Below, in pieces: positions 36,203-46,120 of a stretch of DNA of 64,000 nt (within the stretch, counting starts at the first letter, position 1; each line of letters begins with the position of its first letter). A program made the translations under genes and the position numbers. The notes under the pieces are model-generated. The model was not told the origin of the DNA, made no database searches, and saw nothing but the letters and a program-made list of their open reading frames with translations. This stretch comes from UBA4744 sp963717135 (GTDB taxonomy: Bacteria > Actinomycetota > Acidimicrobiia > Spongiisociales > UBA4744), in the NCBI GenBank assembly GCA_963717135.1, contig CAVQVN010000009.1, forward strand, positions 1,302,001 through 1,366,000. Direction: 5' to 3'.

Positions 36203-36387
36203 ACGACCAACCCATCAATCGCGGCTCCATCATCGCCGGCGTGTTCTTCATCCTGATCGGAGCAGCTTTCCTGCTTCAGGAATTGGATCTTTGGAACCTC
36301 AAGGCCGTCTATGTCTTCCCGGTCCTGCTGATCGCCCTGGGCGTTGCGGTGCTCCTCGGCGGAACCAGAAGAGGCGAGAGCTCGTAG
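36199..36387 (+). CDS. Small LiaI/LiaF-like transmembrane protein
   Basis: The protein has 62 residues and two hydrophobic helices (IIAGVFFILIGAAFLLQEL and VYVFPVLLIALGVAVLLGG) around an LWNLKAVYVFPVLLI turn, the LiaI-LiaF transmembrane region. It overlaps the previous gene by ATGA and ends the operon. Its likely role is as a membrane partner of the stress sensor. Confidence 0.85.
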   Translation: MNDQPINRGSIIAGVFFILIGAAFLLQELDLWNLKAVYVFPVLLIALGVAVLLGGTRRGESS

Positions 36388-36390
36388 TTT

Positions 36391-36545
36391 CTTTCCCCCT
36401 CCCGCCGGCGGGAGGGGCCAGGGGGAGGGTGGAGAACAGTCATCAGTTCTCAGCTGTTAGTTTCCACCCCCTCCGCCAACTCGTGACTAGTGACTCGTGA
36501 CCTGGAACCTGAAACCTGAAACCTGGAACCCGAAACCTGAAACCT
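36391..36545. repeat. REP-like palindrome and CCTGAAA/CCTGGAA tandem patch
   Basis: CCCTCCCGCCGGCGGGAGGG is a perfect 20-base palindrome at about 36397-36416 (possible terminator for the LiaF-like operon). It is followed by CAGTCATCAGTTCTCAGCTG and then by seven-base units CCTGAAA and CCTGGAA to 36545. No gene. Confidence 0.6.
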
Positions 36546-36562
36546 TCCCGTCCGCTATCCGC

Positions 36563-37315
36563 TCAAACAGGCATCATCCGTCCTTGAGGAATCTCGCGCT
36601 CCGTTCCCGTGATCTGAACTAGGCCCACATCATCTGGACGCACTGTGGTGTTGGTGCATCCGCCCTGGATGTAACTCTGGTAGTTGACCAGCACGCTCTC
36701 AATCGGGATTTCGGCTCCGTCGGCGATGGCGCGGAACGAACTCCACCGGGCCAGTACCGGCGGATCGTCACATCGACAGAACGCCTCCGTCCAGACCATC
36801 GGCGCCGCCAGGTGAGTCCCCAACGAGTAGAGATCCCGCACCACGGTCGGATCTCCGGTGACCAGATTGGTCACTATGCCCCTCCAGTGTCCCGGTTCTG
36901 GTGACAGAATATGAAGGCGGTAGGGCACTCCCGTCTCCCACGGAAAGTCCCGGGTGTTGACATTTCCCAGGCTGCCGGGCAGCGCCGACGAGGAACCTTG
37001 CAGTTCGCCCGGGTCCCCGTATCCACCCCAGTTGACGGCCCGGTTTCCCGGATACGACGGATGCCACTGCAATCCCAGGTGGGCTCCACCCCGCGAGGCG
37101 GCGCCTTCGACGAAGGTCGCCTGCAATGCCCAGAAATAGAGCCTGGCAACTGAAGGTTCCACCAGCAACTCGAAGGTCACCGAGACCTCGTCGAGCGGCG
37201 CCGGTGGCACGTTCCAAATCAGATGAAACGACGACGCCCCGTTCGATGAGGTCGGGTCACCGGTTTCACGAACCGTTAGATTCGTGAAGAGTCGGGCGAA
37301 GAGACCTTTGGCCAT
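36563..37315 (-). CDS. Hypothetical protein, beta-rich
   Basis: The protein has 250 residues from ATG 37315, with no signal peptide and no membrane helix. Its text suggests a beta-sandwich that handles a ligand: VSVTFELLVEPSVARLYFWA, HLGLQWHPSYPGNRAVNWGG, PYRLHILSPEPGHWRGIVTN and NYQSYIQGGCTNTTVR. I do not recognise a named family. Aromatic and His/Trp-rich segments resemble a lectin-like or LamG-like fold, but this is weak. No operon partner; flanked by the repeat patches at 36391 and 37318. Confidence 0.7.
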   Translation of the reverse strand: MAKGLFARLFTNLTVRETGDPTSSNGASSFHLIWNVPPAPLDEVSVTFELLVEPSVARLYFWALQATFVEGAASRGGAHLGLQWHPSYPGNRAVNWGGYGDPGELQGSSSALPGSLGNVNTRDFPWETGVPYRLHILSPEPGHWRGIVTNLVTGDPTVVRDLYSLGTHLAAPMVWTEAFCRCDDPPVLARWSSFRAIADGAEIPIESVLVNYQSYIQGGCTNTTVRPDDVGLVQITGTEREIPQGRMMPV

Positions 37316-37317
37316 CA

Positions 37318-37408
37318 AAAAGACAGTAATCAGTGGTCAGTCGACCCGGCCTGCCGCCGACCTTTCAGTCCTCAGTTTTCTGAAAACCGACAACTGATAA
37401 CTGACGAC
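37318..37408. repeat. Low-complexity CAGTAATCAGTGGTCAGT-type patch
   Basis: The gap between two minus-strand genes contains CAGTAATCAGTGGTCAGT, CTTTCAGTCCTCAGTTTTC and CAACTGATAACTGACGACTC, the same vocabulary as at 36431-36460. No gene. Confidence 0.5.
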
Positions 37409-37732
37409 TCATTTGCTCGGTATCTCCTCGAACGACGGGAACAAACGATCTGCTCCGGGGACCTCGGCAAGGCTGAGATAGTCGGCCAGGGTGCGCTTCT
37501 TGGTCCAGATCGCCATCACCCGCTGGTTGTCGGTCGAGCGGGCCGGAGCGTCCTCGTCGGCCCATTCCACCAGTTGCAGGAAGACATCATCGCCGGCCCG
37601 GAGGATCATCGCCGGCCAATCACTGATGAGCCCTTCATCCCGCATAGTGACCAGATCCTGGCGCAGCGCCTCCAGGAAAAGCTCCTGCCGACCCGCATGA
37701 ACCCGGTATGCGCCGATCGCGATCATTCCCAT
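37409..37732 (-). CDS. Small dimeric alpha-beta-barrel (ABM-like) protein
   Basis: The protein has 107 residues from ATG 37732: MIAIGAYRVHAGRQELFLEA, LRQDLVTMRDEGLISDWPAM, ILRAGDDVFLQLVEWADEDA. The strand-helix-strand layout with a closing EW motif fits the antibiotic-biosynthesis-monooxygenase/dimeric barrel superfamily. No catalytic residue was assigned. The ATG at 37726 is also possible. Divergent from the TPP riboswitch and thiamine operon. Confidence 0.7.
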   Translation of the reverse strand: MGMIAIGAYRVHAGRQELFLEALRQDLVTMRDEGLISDWPAMILRAGDDVFLQLVEWADEDAPARSTDNQRVMAIWTKKRTLADYLSLAEVPGADRLFPSFEEIPSK

Positions 37733-37790
37733 CAGGTGACGGTACACGCACGGTCACCCAATCAACGCTCTTTCGCTGGGGTACACTTGG

Positions 37791-37885
37791 CTCCTCACGG
37801 GAGCTCGGAGTACCGGGCTGAGAGGGAGGCCGTCACAGCCTCCGACCGTTTGAACCTGTCCCGGGTAATGCCGGCGTAGGAAGCT
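37791..37885 (+). ncRNA. TPP (thiamine pyrophosphate) riboswitch
   Basis: The Thi-box is clear. GGGAGCTCGG at 37799-37808 opens the element, GGGCTGAGAGGGAG is the J3-2 CUGAGA core at 37815-37828, and a variable stem GAGGCCGTCACAGCCTC follows. GACCGTTTGAACCTG and CCCGGGTAATGCCGGCGTAG form the pyrophosphate-binding half. The element lies upstream of the thiamine ABC transporter. After it, AGCTCTCTCAGC could pair with the GGAGAG ribosome site before ATG 37924, suggesting translational control; that pairing is inferred. Confidence 0.95.
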
Positions 37886-37923
37886 CTCTCAGCTCGGCCC
37901 TCCGGCTTGTTGAACGGAGAGTC

Positions 37924-39006
37924 ATGCCGGCAAAACGATCGAAACTGAAGCGAGCAATGGTTGCGGGCCTGGCCGCCGCCCTCGGGTTGATCGGATGCGC
38001 CGGCCCCGGCGAATCGACCGGGACTACCACCAACTCCACCCCCATCGAAGTTGTCCTGATGACCCACGACTCCTTTGCGGTATCCGACGAACTGCTCGAG
38101 GCCTTCCAACGCGAAACCGGCATCGATATCAAGCTGCTCCCCGCCGGCGACGCCGGGTCGATGATCAATCAAGCCGTGCTCACCGCCGACAACCCTCTGG
38201 CGGACGTCATCTTTGGAGTCGACAACAACTTGCTGTCCCGGGCGCTGGAGGCAGAATTGTTCGAACCCTACGAGTCGCCCCTCCTGGCGGCCGTTCCCGA
38301 CTATCTGCAGGTCGACTCCCGCGTGACGCCCATCGATTTCGGCGACGTGTGCATCAACTGGGACAAGGCGTACTTCGTCGCGGCCGGCCTTCCCGCTCCC
38401 TTGACTCTCCTCGATCTCGCCGATCCCGACTACCGGGGGTTACTGGTGGTCGAGAATCCGGGCACCTCTTCCCCGGGGCTGGCCTTCATGTACAGCACCA
38501 TCGCCCGCTTCGGGGAAACCGGCGACTACACATGGATCGACTACTGGACGGACCTGCGCGACAACGACGTACTCGTCACCTCAGGTTGGGAGGAGGCTTA
38601 CTACTCGTATTACACGGCTGCGTCCACGGGCGACCGGCCGCTGGTGGTCTCCTACGCATCATCGCCCCCCTTCGAAGTCATCTTCGCCGAAGAACCGCTC
38701 GACGAACCTCTCTCGGGCGTCATGACCGAGGGATGTTTCCGCCAAATCGAATACGCCGGGATTGTGAGCGGGACGGAGGTTCGAGCGGCGGCCGAGCAGG
38801 TTATCGATTTCCTGCTCTCCACCCGGTTCCAAAATGACATTCCACTCAACATGTTCGTGTTCCCGGCCAACGCGGAAGCCGTTCTTCCGCCCGCCTTCAT
38901 CGATCACGCCATAGTCCCGGACGATCCTCTCTCCATTCCCAGCGGAGAGATCGAAGAGAACGTGCAGCGCTGGATCCTGGAGTGGACGGAGGTAATGGCC
39001 GGGTGA
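37924..39006 (+). CDS. thiB: Thiamine ABC transporter substrate-binding lipoprotein
   Basis: The protein has 360 residues. Its signal peptide ends in a lipobox, LGLIGCAGPG, so the protein is lipid-anchored. The mature part carries VVLMTHDSFAVSDELLEAFQ, GIDIKLLPAGDAGSMINQAV, ADVIFGVDNNLLSRAL and SYASSPPFEV, matching the thiamine-binding ThiB/TbpA type of periplasmic-binding protein. GGAGAG lies just before ATG 37924. First gene of the thiamine operon, under the TPP riboswitch. Confidence 0.92.
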   Translation: MPAKRSKLKRAMVAGLAAALGLIGCAGPGESTGTTTNSTPIEVVLMTHDSFAVSDELLEAFQRETGIDIKLLPAGDAGSMINQAVLTADNPLADVIFGVDNNLLSRALEAELFEPYESPLLAAVPDYLQVDSRVTPIDFGDVCINWDKAYFVAAGLPAPLTLLDLADPDYRGLLVVENPGTSSPGLAFMYSTIARFGETGDYTWIDYWTDLRDNDVLVTSGWEEAYYSYYTAASTGDRPLVVSYASSPPFEVIFAEEPLDEPLSGVMTEGCFRQIEYAGIVSGTEVRAAAEQVIDFLLSTRFQNDIPLNMFVFPANAEAVLPPAFIDHAIVPDDPLSIPSGEIEENVQRWILEWTEVMAG

Positions 39007-40643
39007 TCACTCGAATGATGCCCAACCGGAAACGCCGGGCCGGCAGGTTGGTGCTCATCGCTATACCTCTGGCCTTCCTTGGATACTTCTTCTTATATCC
39101 GCTCGCCGGGATTCTGGGAATCAGCTTGTTTGGCGATGGCGGGCTTTCCCTCGACCCCTTCTCGGTCATCGCTTCGAGGGCGTCGTTGCGGGGCGCCATC
39201 TGGTTCACGGTGTGGCAGGCCGTGGCCTCCACCGTGCTGACGCTCATCGTCGCGATGCCCGCCGCCTACGTTTTCGCCCGTTTCTCCTTTCCCGGGAAGA
39301 GTTTCTTCCGGGCAGCCATCACCGTGCCGTTTGTGTTGCCGACCGTGGTCGTCGGTGCCGCCTACCTCGCTCTCCTCGGCCCCGACGGCCCGCTGGGCCT
39401 CGATCTCCGGCAGACGATCTGGGCGATCCTGATCGCCCACGTCTTCTACAACTACGCAGTTGTGGTGCGAACGGTCGGAGGGCTGTGGGCTCACCTCGAT
39501 CCCCGTCTCGAAGAAGCTGCCCGGATGCTGGGGGCCGGCCGCTGGCGAACGTTTCGGGAGGTGTCACTCCCCCTCCTCCGCCCCGCCATCGCCGCCGCCT
39601 CCTCCATCGTCTTCCTGTTCACGTTCACATCTTTCGGGGTGGTCCTGATCCTCGGAGGGTTCGAGTACTCGACGATCGAAGTGGAGATCTGGAGGCAGAC
39701 GACCACGTTCCTCGACCTGCCGGTGGCGGGGGCCCTCGCCGTACTTCAACTGGTCGGCATTTCGGCGATTCTGGTTGCCTACTCCCGGTATCAGGAGCGC
39801 CGCAGTATCGAACAACAGCTTCGGCCGGCGATCGAAGTCGCCCGACCACCGCGCGGCCGGCGAGAGATCGGATTGGTGTGGGGAGTGCTCGGCTTCACCG
39901 GCCTGTTTCTCGGGGCGCCCCTCGCAGTACTCGTGGGCCGATCTCTCCGGGTTGGGGATGGGTACGGATTCGACGGGTACCGTTCCCTCGGGGAGGCCTC
40001 CGCCACGCTGGTTCCGCCCGTGGAGGCGATCGGCAATTCTGCGCTGTTCGCCATCGGCGCCACGGCGATCGCCATCGTCATCGGAACCATGGCCGCCACC
40101 ATCATCGCCTACCATCGCGGAGCGGTTTCGCGCTGGTTCGACGTGTTGCTCATGCTGCCGCTCGGCACCTCTGCGGTGACCATCGGATTCGGCTTTCTGG
40201 TGGCGTTGGATACTCCGATCGATCTGCGGACCGCTCCGATCCTGGTGCCGATCGCCCATGCCCTGGTCGCCATTCCGTTCGTAGTCCGCACGGAAGTACC
40301 CGTGATGCGGTCGGTTCGGACCCGGCTCCGGGAGGCGGGGGCGATGCTGGGCGCTCCCCCGGCGAGGGTGTGGCGTGAGATCGACTTGCCGCTCATCTTT
40401 CGGGCCATGCTGGTGGGCGCCGGGTTTGCCTTCGCCATTTCGCTCGGCGAGTTCGGGGCCACGTCGTTCATTGCCCGGCCCGACGCGCCCACCCTTCCAC
40501 TGGCCATCTTTCGGCTGCTGGGCCGGGCCGGGGCCGCCAATTTCACACAGGCGATGGCGTTGAGCACGATCCTCATGGGGATGACTGCCGTCTCAATCCT
40601 GGCCATCGAACGATTCCGGATCGGCGAAATGGGTGAGTTCTGA
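39003..40643 (+). CDS. thiP: Thiamine ABC transporter permease (two-half ThiP type)
   Basis: The protein has 546 residues from GTG 39003, overlapping the thiB TGA (GTGA). It has two homologous permease halves, each with an EAA loop: EEAARMLGAGRWRTFREVSL in the first and REAGAMLGAPPARVWREIDL in the second. There are about twelve hydrophobic helices. Single-chain ThiP proteins with two BPD_transp_1 domains transport thiamine with ThiB and the ATPase next door. Confidence 0.92.
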   Translation: MITRMMPNRKRRAGRLVLIAIPLAFLGYFFLYPLAGILGISLFGDGGLSLDPFSVIASRASLRGAIWFTVWQAVASTVLTLIVAMPAAYVFARFSFPGKSFFRAAITVPFVLPTVVVGAAYLALLGPDGPLGLDLRQTIWAILIAHVFYNYAVVVRTVGGLWAHLDPRLEEAARMLGAGRWRTFREVSLPLLRPAIAAASSIVFLFTFTSFGVVLILGGFEYSTIEVEIWRQTTTFLDLPVAGALAVLQLVGISAILVAYSRYQERRSIEQQLRPAIEVARPPRGRREIGLVWGVLGFTGLFLGAPLAVLVGRSLRVGDGYGFDGYRSLGEASATLVPPVEAIGNSALFAIGATAIAIVIGTMAATIIAYHRGAVSRWFDVLLMLPLGTSAVTIGFGFLVALDTPIDLRTAPILVPIAHALVAIPFVVRTEVPVMRSVRTRLREAGAMLGAPPARVWREIDLPLIFRAMLVGAGFAFAISLGEFGATSFIARPDAPTLPLAIFRLLGRAGAANFTQAMALSTILMGMTAVSILAIERFRIGEMGEF

Positions 40644-40655
40644 TGGCCGGCCATC

Positions 40656-41666
40656 ATGCTTGAAGCGCAGAACCTCTCCGTGAGCTTCGGCGGAAAGCAA
40701 GCTCTCGAGTCGGTCGATTTGCGCATCGTGGACGGCGAAGTGCTGGCGGTGCTGGGACCAAGTGGGAGCGGCAAGACGACGCTGCTGAGGGTGATCGCCG
40801 GATTGCAGAACCCCGACCGCGGAACCGTTTCGTGGGATGGCGAATCTCTCGATCAGCTGGCTGCTCACGAACGCGGGTTTGGTCTCATGTTTCAGGACTA
40901 CGCGCTGTTCCCCCACCGGACGGTGGGCGGCAACGTCGCTTTCGGGTTGCGGATGGCCGGGTGGTCGAGCCACAAAATCAACGAACGGGTAGCCGAGGTC
41001 CTGAGCTGGGTGGGTCTCTCCGGCTACCAGGATCGAACAGTCGGCAACCTGTCGGGTGGTGAGCAACAGCGGGTGGCTCTGGCCCGGGCGCTGGCTCCGG
41101 CCCCTCGATTGTTGATGCTGGATGAGCCGGTCGGGTCGCTCGACCGGGGGATGCGAGAACGTCTGGTCGGTGAGTTACGCCACCTGTTCGTCGAACGCGG
41201 CATCACCACCCTCTACGTGACCCACGACCAGGAGGAAGCCTTCGGGCTGGCCGATCGGATCGTCATCATGAACAACGGATCCGTCTCTCAGGAGGGCACC
41301 CCCGAGGAAGTATGGCACCGACCCGCCGACGAGTGGGTGGCCAGATTCCTCGGTTTCGACAACATTGTGGACGCCGTCTTGTCGGGCGGAGTCGCCGAGA
41401 CCACCTTCGGACGATTCGCGATCACGGCCACCAAATCTGGCCGGCACCGGGTGGTAGTACGACCCGACGGGTTTGCCGTATCGGAGACCGGGACCATCGG
41501 GGGAACCGTGATCACCCGCAGCTTCCGGGGCGGCCACTACCAGCTTCAGGTCGACGCCGGTGGTGGAACGCTCCTCGAGATGGAGATCGACGAGCACCCC
41601 GTCCCGGTAGTGGGCGAAACGGTGCAAATGACCATCGACCCCGAGGCGGTGGTGGTCCTCGACTGA
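40656..41666 (+). CDS. thiQ: Thiamine ABC transporter ATP-binding protein
   Basis: The protein has 336 residues. Walker A is GPSGSGKTTLLRV, the Q loop is MFQDYALFPHRT, the signature is LSGGEQQRVALARAL, Walker B is LLMLDEPVGSLDR and the switch His is in YVTHDQEEAFGLAD. A C-terminal TOBE-type domain (about residues 230-336) makes it longer than the enteric ThiQ. The gene is 12 bases after thiP. The symbol rests on the operon context and the riboswitch. Confidence 0.88.
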   Translation: MLEAQNLSVSFGGKQALESVDLRIVDGEVLAVLGPSGSGKTTLLRVIAGLQNPDRGTVSWDGESLDQLAAHERGFGLMFQDYALFPHRTVGGNVAFGLRMAGWSSHKINERVAEVLSWVGLSGYQDRTVGNLSGGEQQRVALARALAPAPRLLMLDEPVGSLDRGMRERLVGELRHLFVERGITTLYVTHDQEEAFGLADRIVIMNNGSVSQEGTPEEVWHRPADEWVARFLGFDNIVDAVLSGGVAETTFGRFAITATKSGRHRVVVRPDGFAVSETGTIGGTVITRSFRGGHYQLQVDAGGGTLLEMEIDEHPVPVVGETVQMTIDPEAVVVLD

Positions 41667-41682
41667 GAGCTTCTCTGTTCTT

Positions 41683-41719
41683 GCGTCAATTTCGTGCGCT
41701 ATGCGTCGGTGATTGACGC
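41683..41719. other. Inverted repeat GCGTCAAT...ATTGACGC
   Basis: An eight-base inverted repeat separated by 21 bases lies between the thiamine operon and the dehydrogenase gene. It might be an operator or a weak terminator; there is no T run. Confidence 0.35.
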
Positions 41720-41776
41720 CGGAACGGCAAAAGACCCCCGGCCGGACCCTCTTGGGGAGCCGCTACCCTGGCCTCC

Positions 41777-42790
41777 ATGAAGGCGTGGGTACTACACGAC
41801 ATCGACGGGCCCCAATCGTTCATGCTAGAAGAGGTCGCCACCCCCGAACCGGGCGCCGATGAAGTCAGGGTCAAGCTGGCCGCGGCGGCCCTCAACCACC
41901 TCGACATCTGGTCGTCGCTGGGAATGCCCAAGCCTCACCTCCCCCACGTGGCGGGGGCCGACGGCGCCGGCGTGGTCGACGCAGTTGGAGCGGGCGTGTC
42001 CTCGGTGATCCCCGGTCAGGAAGTGGTCGTCAACCCGAGCATCAGTTGCGGGGCCTGCCCGGCCTGCCTGCGGGGCAACGTCCCTCTCTGCGCGACCTAT
42101 CAGATCCTCGGCGAGCACCGGTGGGGCACTTTCGCCGAATACGTCGTGGTGCCGGCCCGCAATGTCCTCCCCAAACCCGCCGACCTGGCGTGGGAAGAGG
42201 CGGCCGCCTACGGCCTGGCCACCGGGACCGCCTACCGGATGTTGCGCCGAGCCCGGCTCGGTCCCGGTGACGTGCTGCTGGTAGTGGGAGTAGGGGGAGG
42301 GGTTTCCAGCGCCGGTCTGGTGCTGGGCAGAGCCATGGGTGCCACGGTCTACGTCACGTCGACCAACACCGACAAGATCTGCCGGGCCATCCAACTGGGA
42401 GCGGCCGGCGGGTTCAACTCCAACAATCAGTTTGCCAAGGACCTGAAAGCGGAAATCGGGCGGGGCGCCGATGTGGTGCTGGAGAACGTCGGCCCGGCCA
42501 CCTGGGACCAATCCGTCCGATCGCTCGAGCCCGGTGGCAGGCTGATCACCTGTGGTTCGACCAGCGGCACCAAGGTGGAGATCACCGTGCCCTACCTCTT
42601 CTTCAAGCAGCTGGAGATCATGGGATCGACCATGTTCGATCATGCGGAATTTGCGGCAGTGACCGGCCTGGTCGGCAGCGGACGAATTCCGGTGGTGATC
42701 GACAAGGTCTGCACCTTCAAGGACTTGCCGGCCGCTCTAACCCGGCTGGAAGCCGGTCTGCAACTCGGCAAGGTCGTGCTTCGTTTCTAG
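41777..42790 (+). CDS. Zinc-type medium-chain alcohol dehydrogenase/quinone-oxidoreductase-like protein
   Basis: The protein has 337 residues. The N-terminal GroES-like catalytic fold includes AAALNHLDIWSSLGMPKPHL and the structural-zinc lobe CGACPACLRGNVPLC. The NAD(P)-binding half has VLLVVGVGGGVSSAGLVLGR and EIGRGADVVLENVGPATWDQ, then GRLITCGSTSGTKVEITVPY. This is a member of the zinc-binding MDR family; the substrate is not assignable. ATG 41777 is the only start that gives the usual family N-terminus (MKAWVLHDIDGPQSF). Confidence 0.88.
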   Translation: MKAWVLHDIDGPQSFMLEEVATPEPGADEVRVKLAAAALNHLDIWSSLGMPKPHLPHVAGADGAGVVDAVGAGVSSVIPGQEVVVNPSISCGACPACLRGNVPLCATYQILGEHRWGTFAEYVVVPARNVLPKPADLAWEEAAAYGLATGTAYRMLRRARLGPGDVLLVVGVGGGVSSAGLVLGRAMGATVYVTSTNTDKICRAIQLGAAGGFNSNNQFAKDLKAEIGRGADVVLENVGPATWDQSVRSLEPGGRLITCGSTSGTKVEITVPYLFFKQLEIMGSTMFDHAEFAAVTGLVGSGRIPVVIDKVCTFKDLPAALTRLEAGLQLGKVVLRF

Positions 42791-42925
42791 CCGGCCCCTG
42801 TCCAACCTACGGTGAGGAGTGACCCCATGGGGCGCCTATACTCCCCGGCTGTTCGCAACTTGGCGCGCCTCTCCCCCGCAGGGCTAACCTGTGCGACGCG
42901 AGCCAACCGGTGAGCAAACCCCCCT

Positions 42926-43003
42926 GGGGGCGTGGTGAAGCCTGGAGTTCACGCCGGCCTGTCAAGCCGGAGGTCGCGGGTTCAAATCCCGTCGCTCCCG
43001 CCA
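42926..43003 (+). tRNA. tRNA-Asp (GTC)
   Basis: Cloverleaf by eye: acceptor GGGGGCG pairs with CGCTCCC (one G-T), D-stem GTGA/TCAC, anticodon stem CCGGC/GCCGG with loop CTGTCAA (anticodon GTC), T-arm GCGGG-TTCAAAT-CCCGT, discriminator G and an encoded CCA. Confidence 0.93.
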
Positions 43004-43037
43004 GTGGTTCTACTACTGCGCCCGACTGGGCGCACCC

Positions 43038-43113
43038 GGCCAGGTAGCTCAGTTGGCAGAGCACAGGTCTGAAAAACCTGGGGTCGGCAGTTCGATTCTG
43101 CCCCTGGCCACCA
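43038..43113 (+). tRNA. tRNA-Phe (GAA)
   Basis: Acceptor GGCCAGG pairs with CCTGGCC, D-arm GCTC-AGTTGGCA-GAGC, anticodon loop CTGAAAA (GAA), T-arm with GTTCGATTC, discriminator A and encoded CCA. Its last 48 bases are duplicated at 56676-56723, so it serves as the integration target of the island. Confidence 0.95.
43065..43112 (+). repeat. Left attachment site (attL), inside tRNA-Phe
   Basis: AGGTCTGAAAAACCTGG ... CCCCTGGCCACC, 48 bases, identical to 56676-56723. The repeat begins in the anticodon stem, the usual crossover zone for tyrosine integrases that use tRNA genes. Confidence 0.9.
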
Positions 43114-43115
43114 CC

Positions 43116-43162
43116 AAAACCCCAGCGTGAGAGGCTATTCCGGCCCCACTAGCTGGGGTTTT
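43116..43162 (+). terminator. Hairpin downstream of tRNA-Phe
   Basis: AAAACCCCAGC at 43116-43126 is complementary to GCTGGGGTTTT at 43152-43162, with a 25-base loop; the T run follows the stem. Likely tRNA terminator supplied by the island. Confidence 0.6.
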
Positions 43163-43208
43163 CCGTCTAGGACACTTTTCATTGCCACTTGGCCTTTTTC
43201 AGCCCTTT

Positions 43209-43907
43209 TCAACATCTCAGCACAAATAGAGCACAAATGGAGGTGAGCCTTTGTGCGGATTCGGGCCGACTCTGGTCGGTCGGCGGCGCCAGGATTCCGA
43301 GTCTTCGCGTACTCCGTCGGATGCGATCTAGTGGTCGAGCCGTGTGGCTCACAACGGGTTGGTGGTGGTCCGTGTCGTCGCCACCCTTGCGGGTGATCGT
43401 CAGGGTGCGATGCCCGCGCTCCAACCCGAGATGTTCGATGTCGGCGTTAAGGGCTTCACTGATCCGCAACCCATTCAACGCCAAGAGACACGCCAATCCA
43501 TGGTCGCGGCCACCGGCCAGCCCGGCCTGGACCAAGAACATGCCAAGTTCATTGCGGTCCAACCCGGTGGCGTTCGACTCGTAACTCAGTTTCGGACGGC
43601 GCACGTGCACCGCCGGCGACACCGGGATCAACTGTTCTTCGACGCAGTACCGATAGAACCCGGCAATCGTCGACAACCGACGCCCCACCGTCGCTCTGGC
43701 CCTGCCGTCTTGTTCGAGGCTCCGAGCAAACAACTCGATGTGGGCCCGCTTCACTTCGAACACCCGCAGATCGTGGCTGGTGCACCACACGAGCCATTGG
43801 CGCAAGTCCAAGCTGTAGGCATCGCGGGTGGTATCGCAGTACCCCGCCAGAAACCCGGCGATCGCCTGCCGCACCGCAAACGAATCGAAGTCCGGCGCCA
43901 CCACCAC
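43209..43907 (-). pseudogene. Truncated XerC/D-like tyrosine recombinase
   Basis: The protein has 232 residues. The N-terminal core-binding (SAM-like) domain is complete: LAGYCDTTRDAYSLDLRQWL, LFARSLEQDGRARATVGRRL and STIAGFYRYCVEEQLIPVSP. The catalytic domain starts with the first Arg (LALNGLRISEALNADIEHLG) and Lys (LTITRKGG). The sequence then loses the family pattern, and the His-x-x-Arg and Tyr segments are absent before the stop at 43209, 97 bases from attL. It is a remnant, likely from an earlier insertion. Confidence 0.8.
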
Positions 43908-43945
43908 CTATGAACGAAAAGCTACAGACTGAGTTCAAGGATCGA

Positions 43946-43973
43946 GAAACGGGGCCCTGTAGGGCCCCGTTTC
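43946..43973 (-). terminator. groEL terminator
   Basis: GAAACGGGGCCC-TGTA-GGGCCCCGTTTC is a perfect 12-base stem with a four-base loop, 23 bases past the groEL stop. It can serve both strands. Confidence 0.85.
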
Positions 43974-43995
43974 GTGCTTCCGGTGCAGGTCTTCT

Positions 43996-45615
<1,620 letters not shown>

Positions 45616-45634
45616 TGATTAATCCTCCTGGTTC

Positions 45635-45925
45635 TTAAGCGATGATCGCGAGCAGGTCGCGAGATGAGAGGATCAGATAGTCCTGGCCCTCGAACTTGAT
45701 TTCGGTGCCCCCGAACTTTGCGTAGACGACCGTGTCGCCTTCCTTGACATCCATCGGGACCCGTTCGCCCTGATCGTTGATCTCACCGGGCCCCACAGCC
45801 AGCACCTCACCCAACACCGGCTTCTCCTTGGCTGTATCAGGTATCACCAGACCAGACGCAGTACGAGCATCCTGATCGTCCTTGGCCTTGACGACCACAC
45901 GATCGCCCAACGGCTTCAATTTCAT
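45635..45925 (-). CDS. groES: 10 kDa co-chaperonin GroES
   Basis: The protein has 96 residues: KLKPLGDRVVVKAKDDQDAR, TASGLVIPDTAKEKPVLGEV, LAVGPGEINDQGERVPMDVK, EGDTVVYAKFGGTEIKFEGQ, and DYLILSSRDLLAIIA. The mobile loop (TASGLVIPDTA) is intact. AAGGAGGGG lies upstream of ATG 45925. Two CIRCE operators sit just beyond. Confidence 0.97.
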   Translation of the reverse strand: MKLKPLGDRVVVKAKDDQDARTASGLVIPDTAKEKPVLGEVLAVGPGEINDQGERVPMDVKEGDTVVYAKFGGTEIKFEGQDYLILSSRDLLAIIA

Positions 45926-45946
45926 AGCGGAGCCCCTCCTTATGGG

Positions 45947-45973
45947 TTAGCACTCCATGACTGAGAGTGCTAG
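45947..45973 (-). promoter_or_regulatory. CIRCE operator 1 (HrcA site)
   Basis: TTAGCACTC-N9-GAGTGCTAG, one base off the perfect inverted repeat. It lies 22 bases upstream of the groES start. Confidence 0.93.
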
Positions 45974-45976
45974 ATG

Positions 45977-46003
45977 TTAGCACTCTCCTAGGCAGAGTGC
46001 TAA
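45977..46003 (-). promoter_or_regulatory. CIRCE operator 2 (HrcA site)
   Basis: TTAGCACTC-N9-GAGTGCTAA, a perfect CIRCE. The centre-to-centre distance from operator 1 is 30 bases, so two HrcA dimers could bind on nearly the same face. Confidence 0.95.
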
Positions 46004-46120
46004 CACAAGTTTCGCAAGGCGAGCGGGTTCCGCAAACGGCGAGGGGCCGTTCCCACCCGGGCCAGGGCCGGACTGTCAACGACCCATGCCAACCAGCGAT
46101 AATGAGAAATGAAGGGAGCC

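Noticed and set aside
39212..40378. 388-codon plus-strand open frame overlapping thiP
   Set aside because: Arg/Pro/Gly-rich shadow of the permease frame in a high-GC gene.
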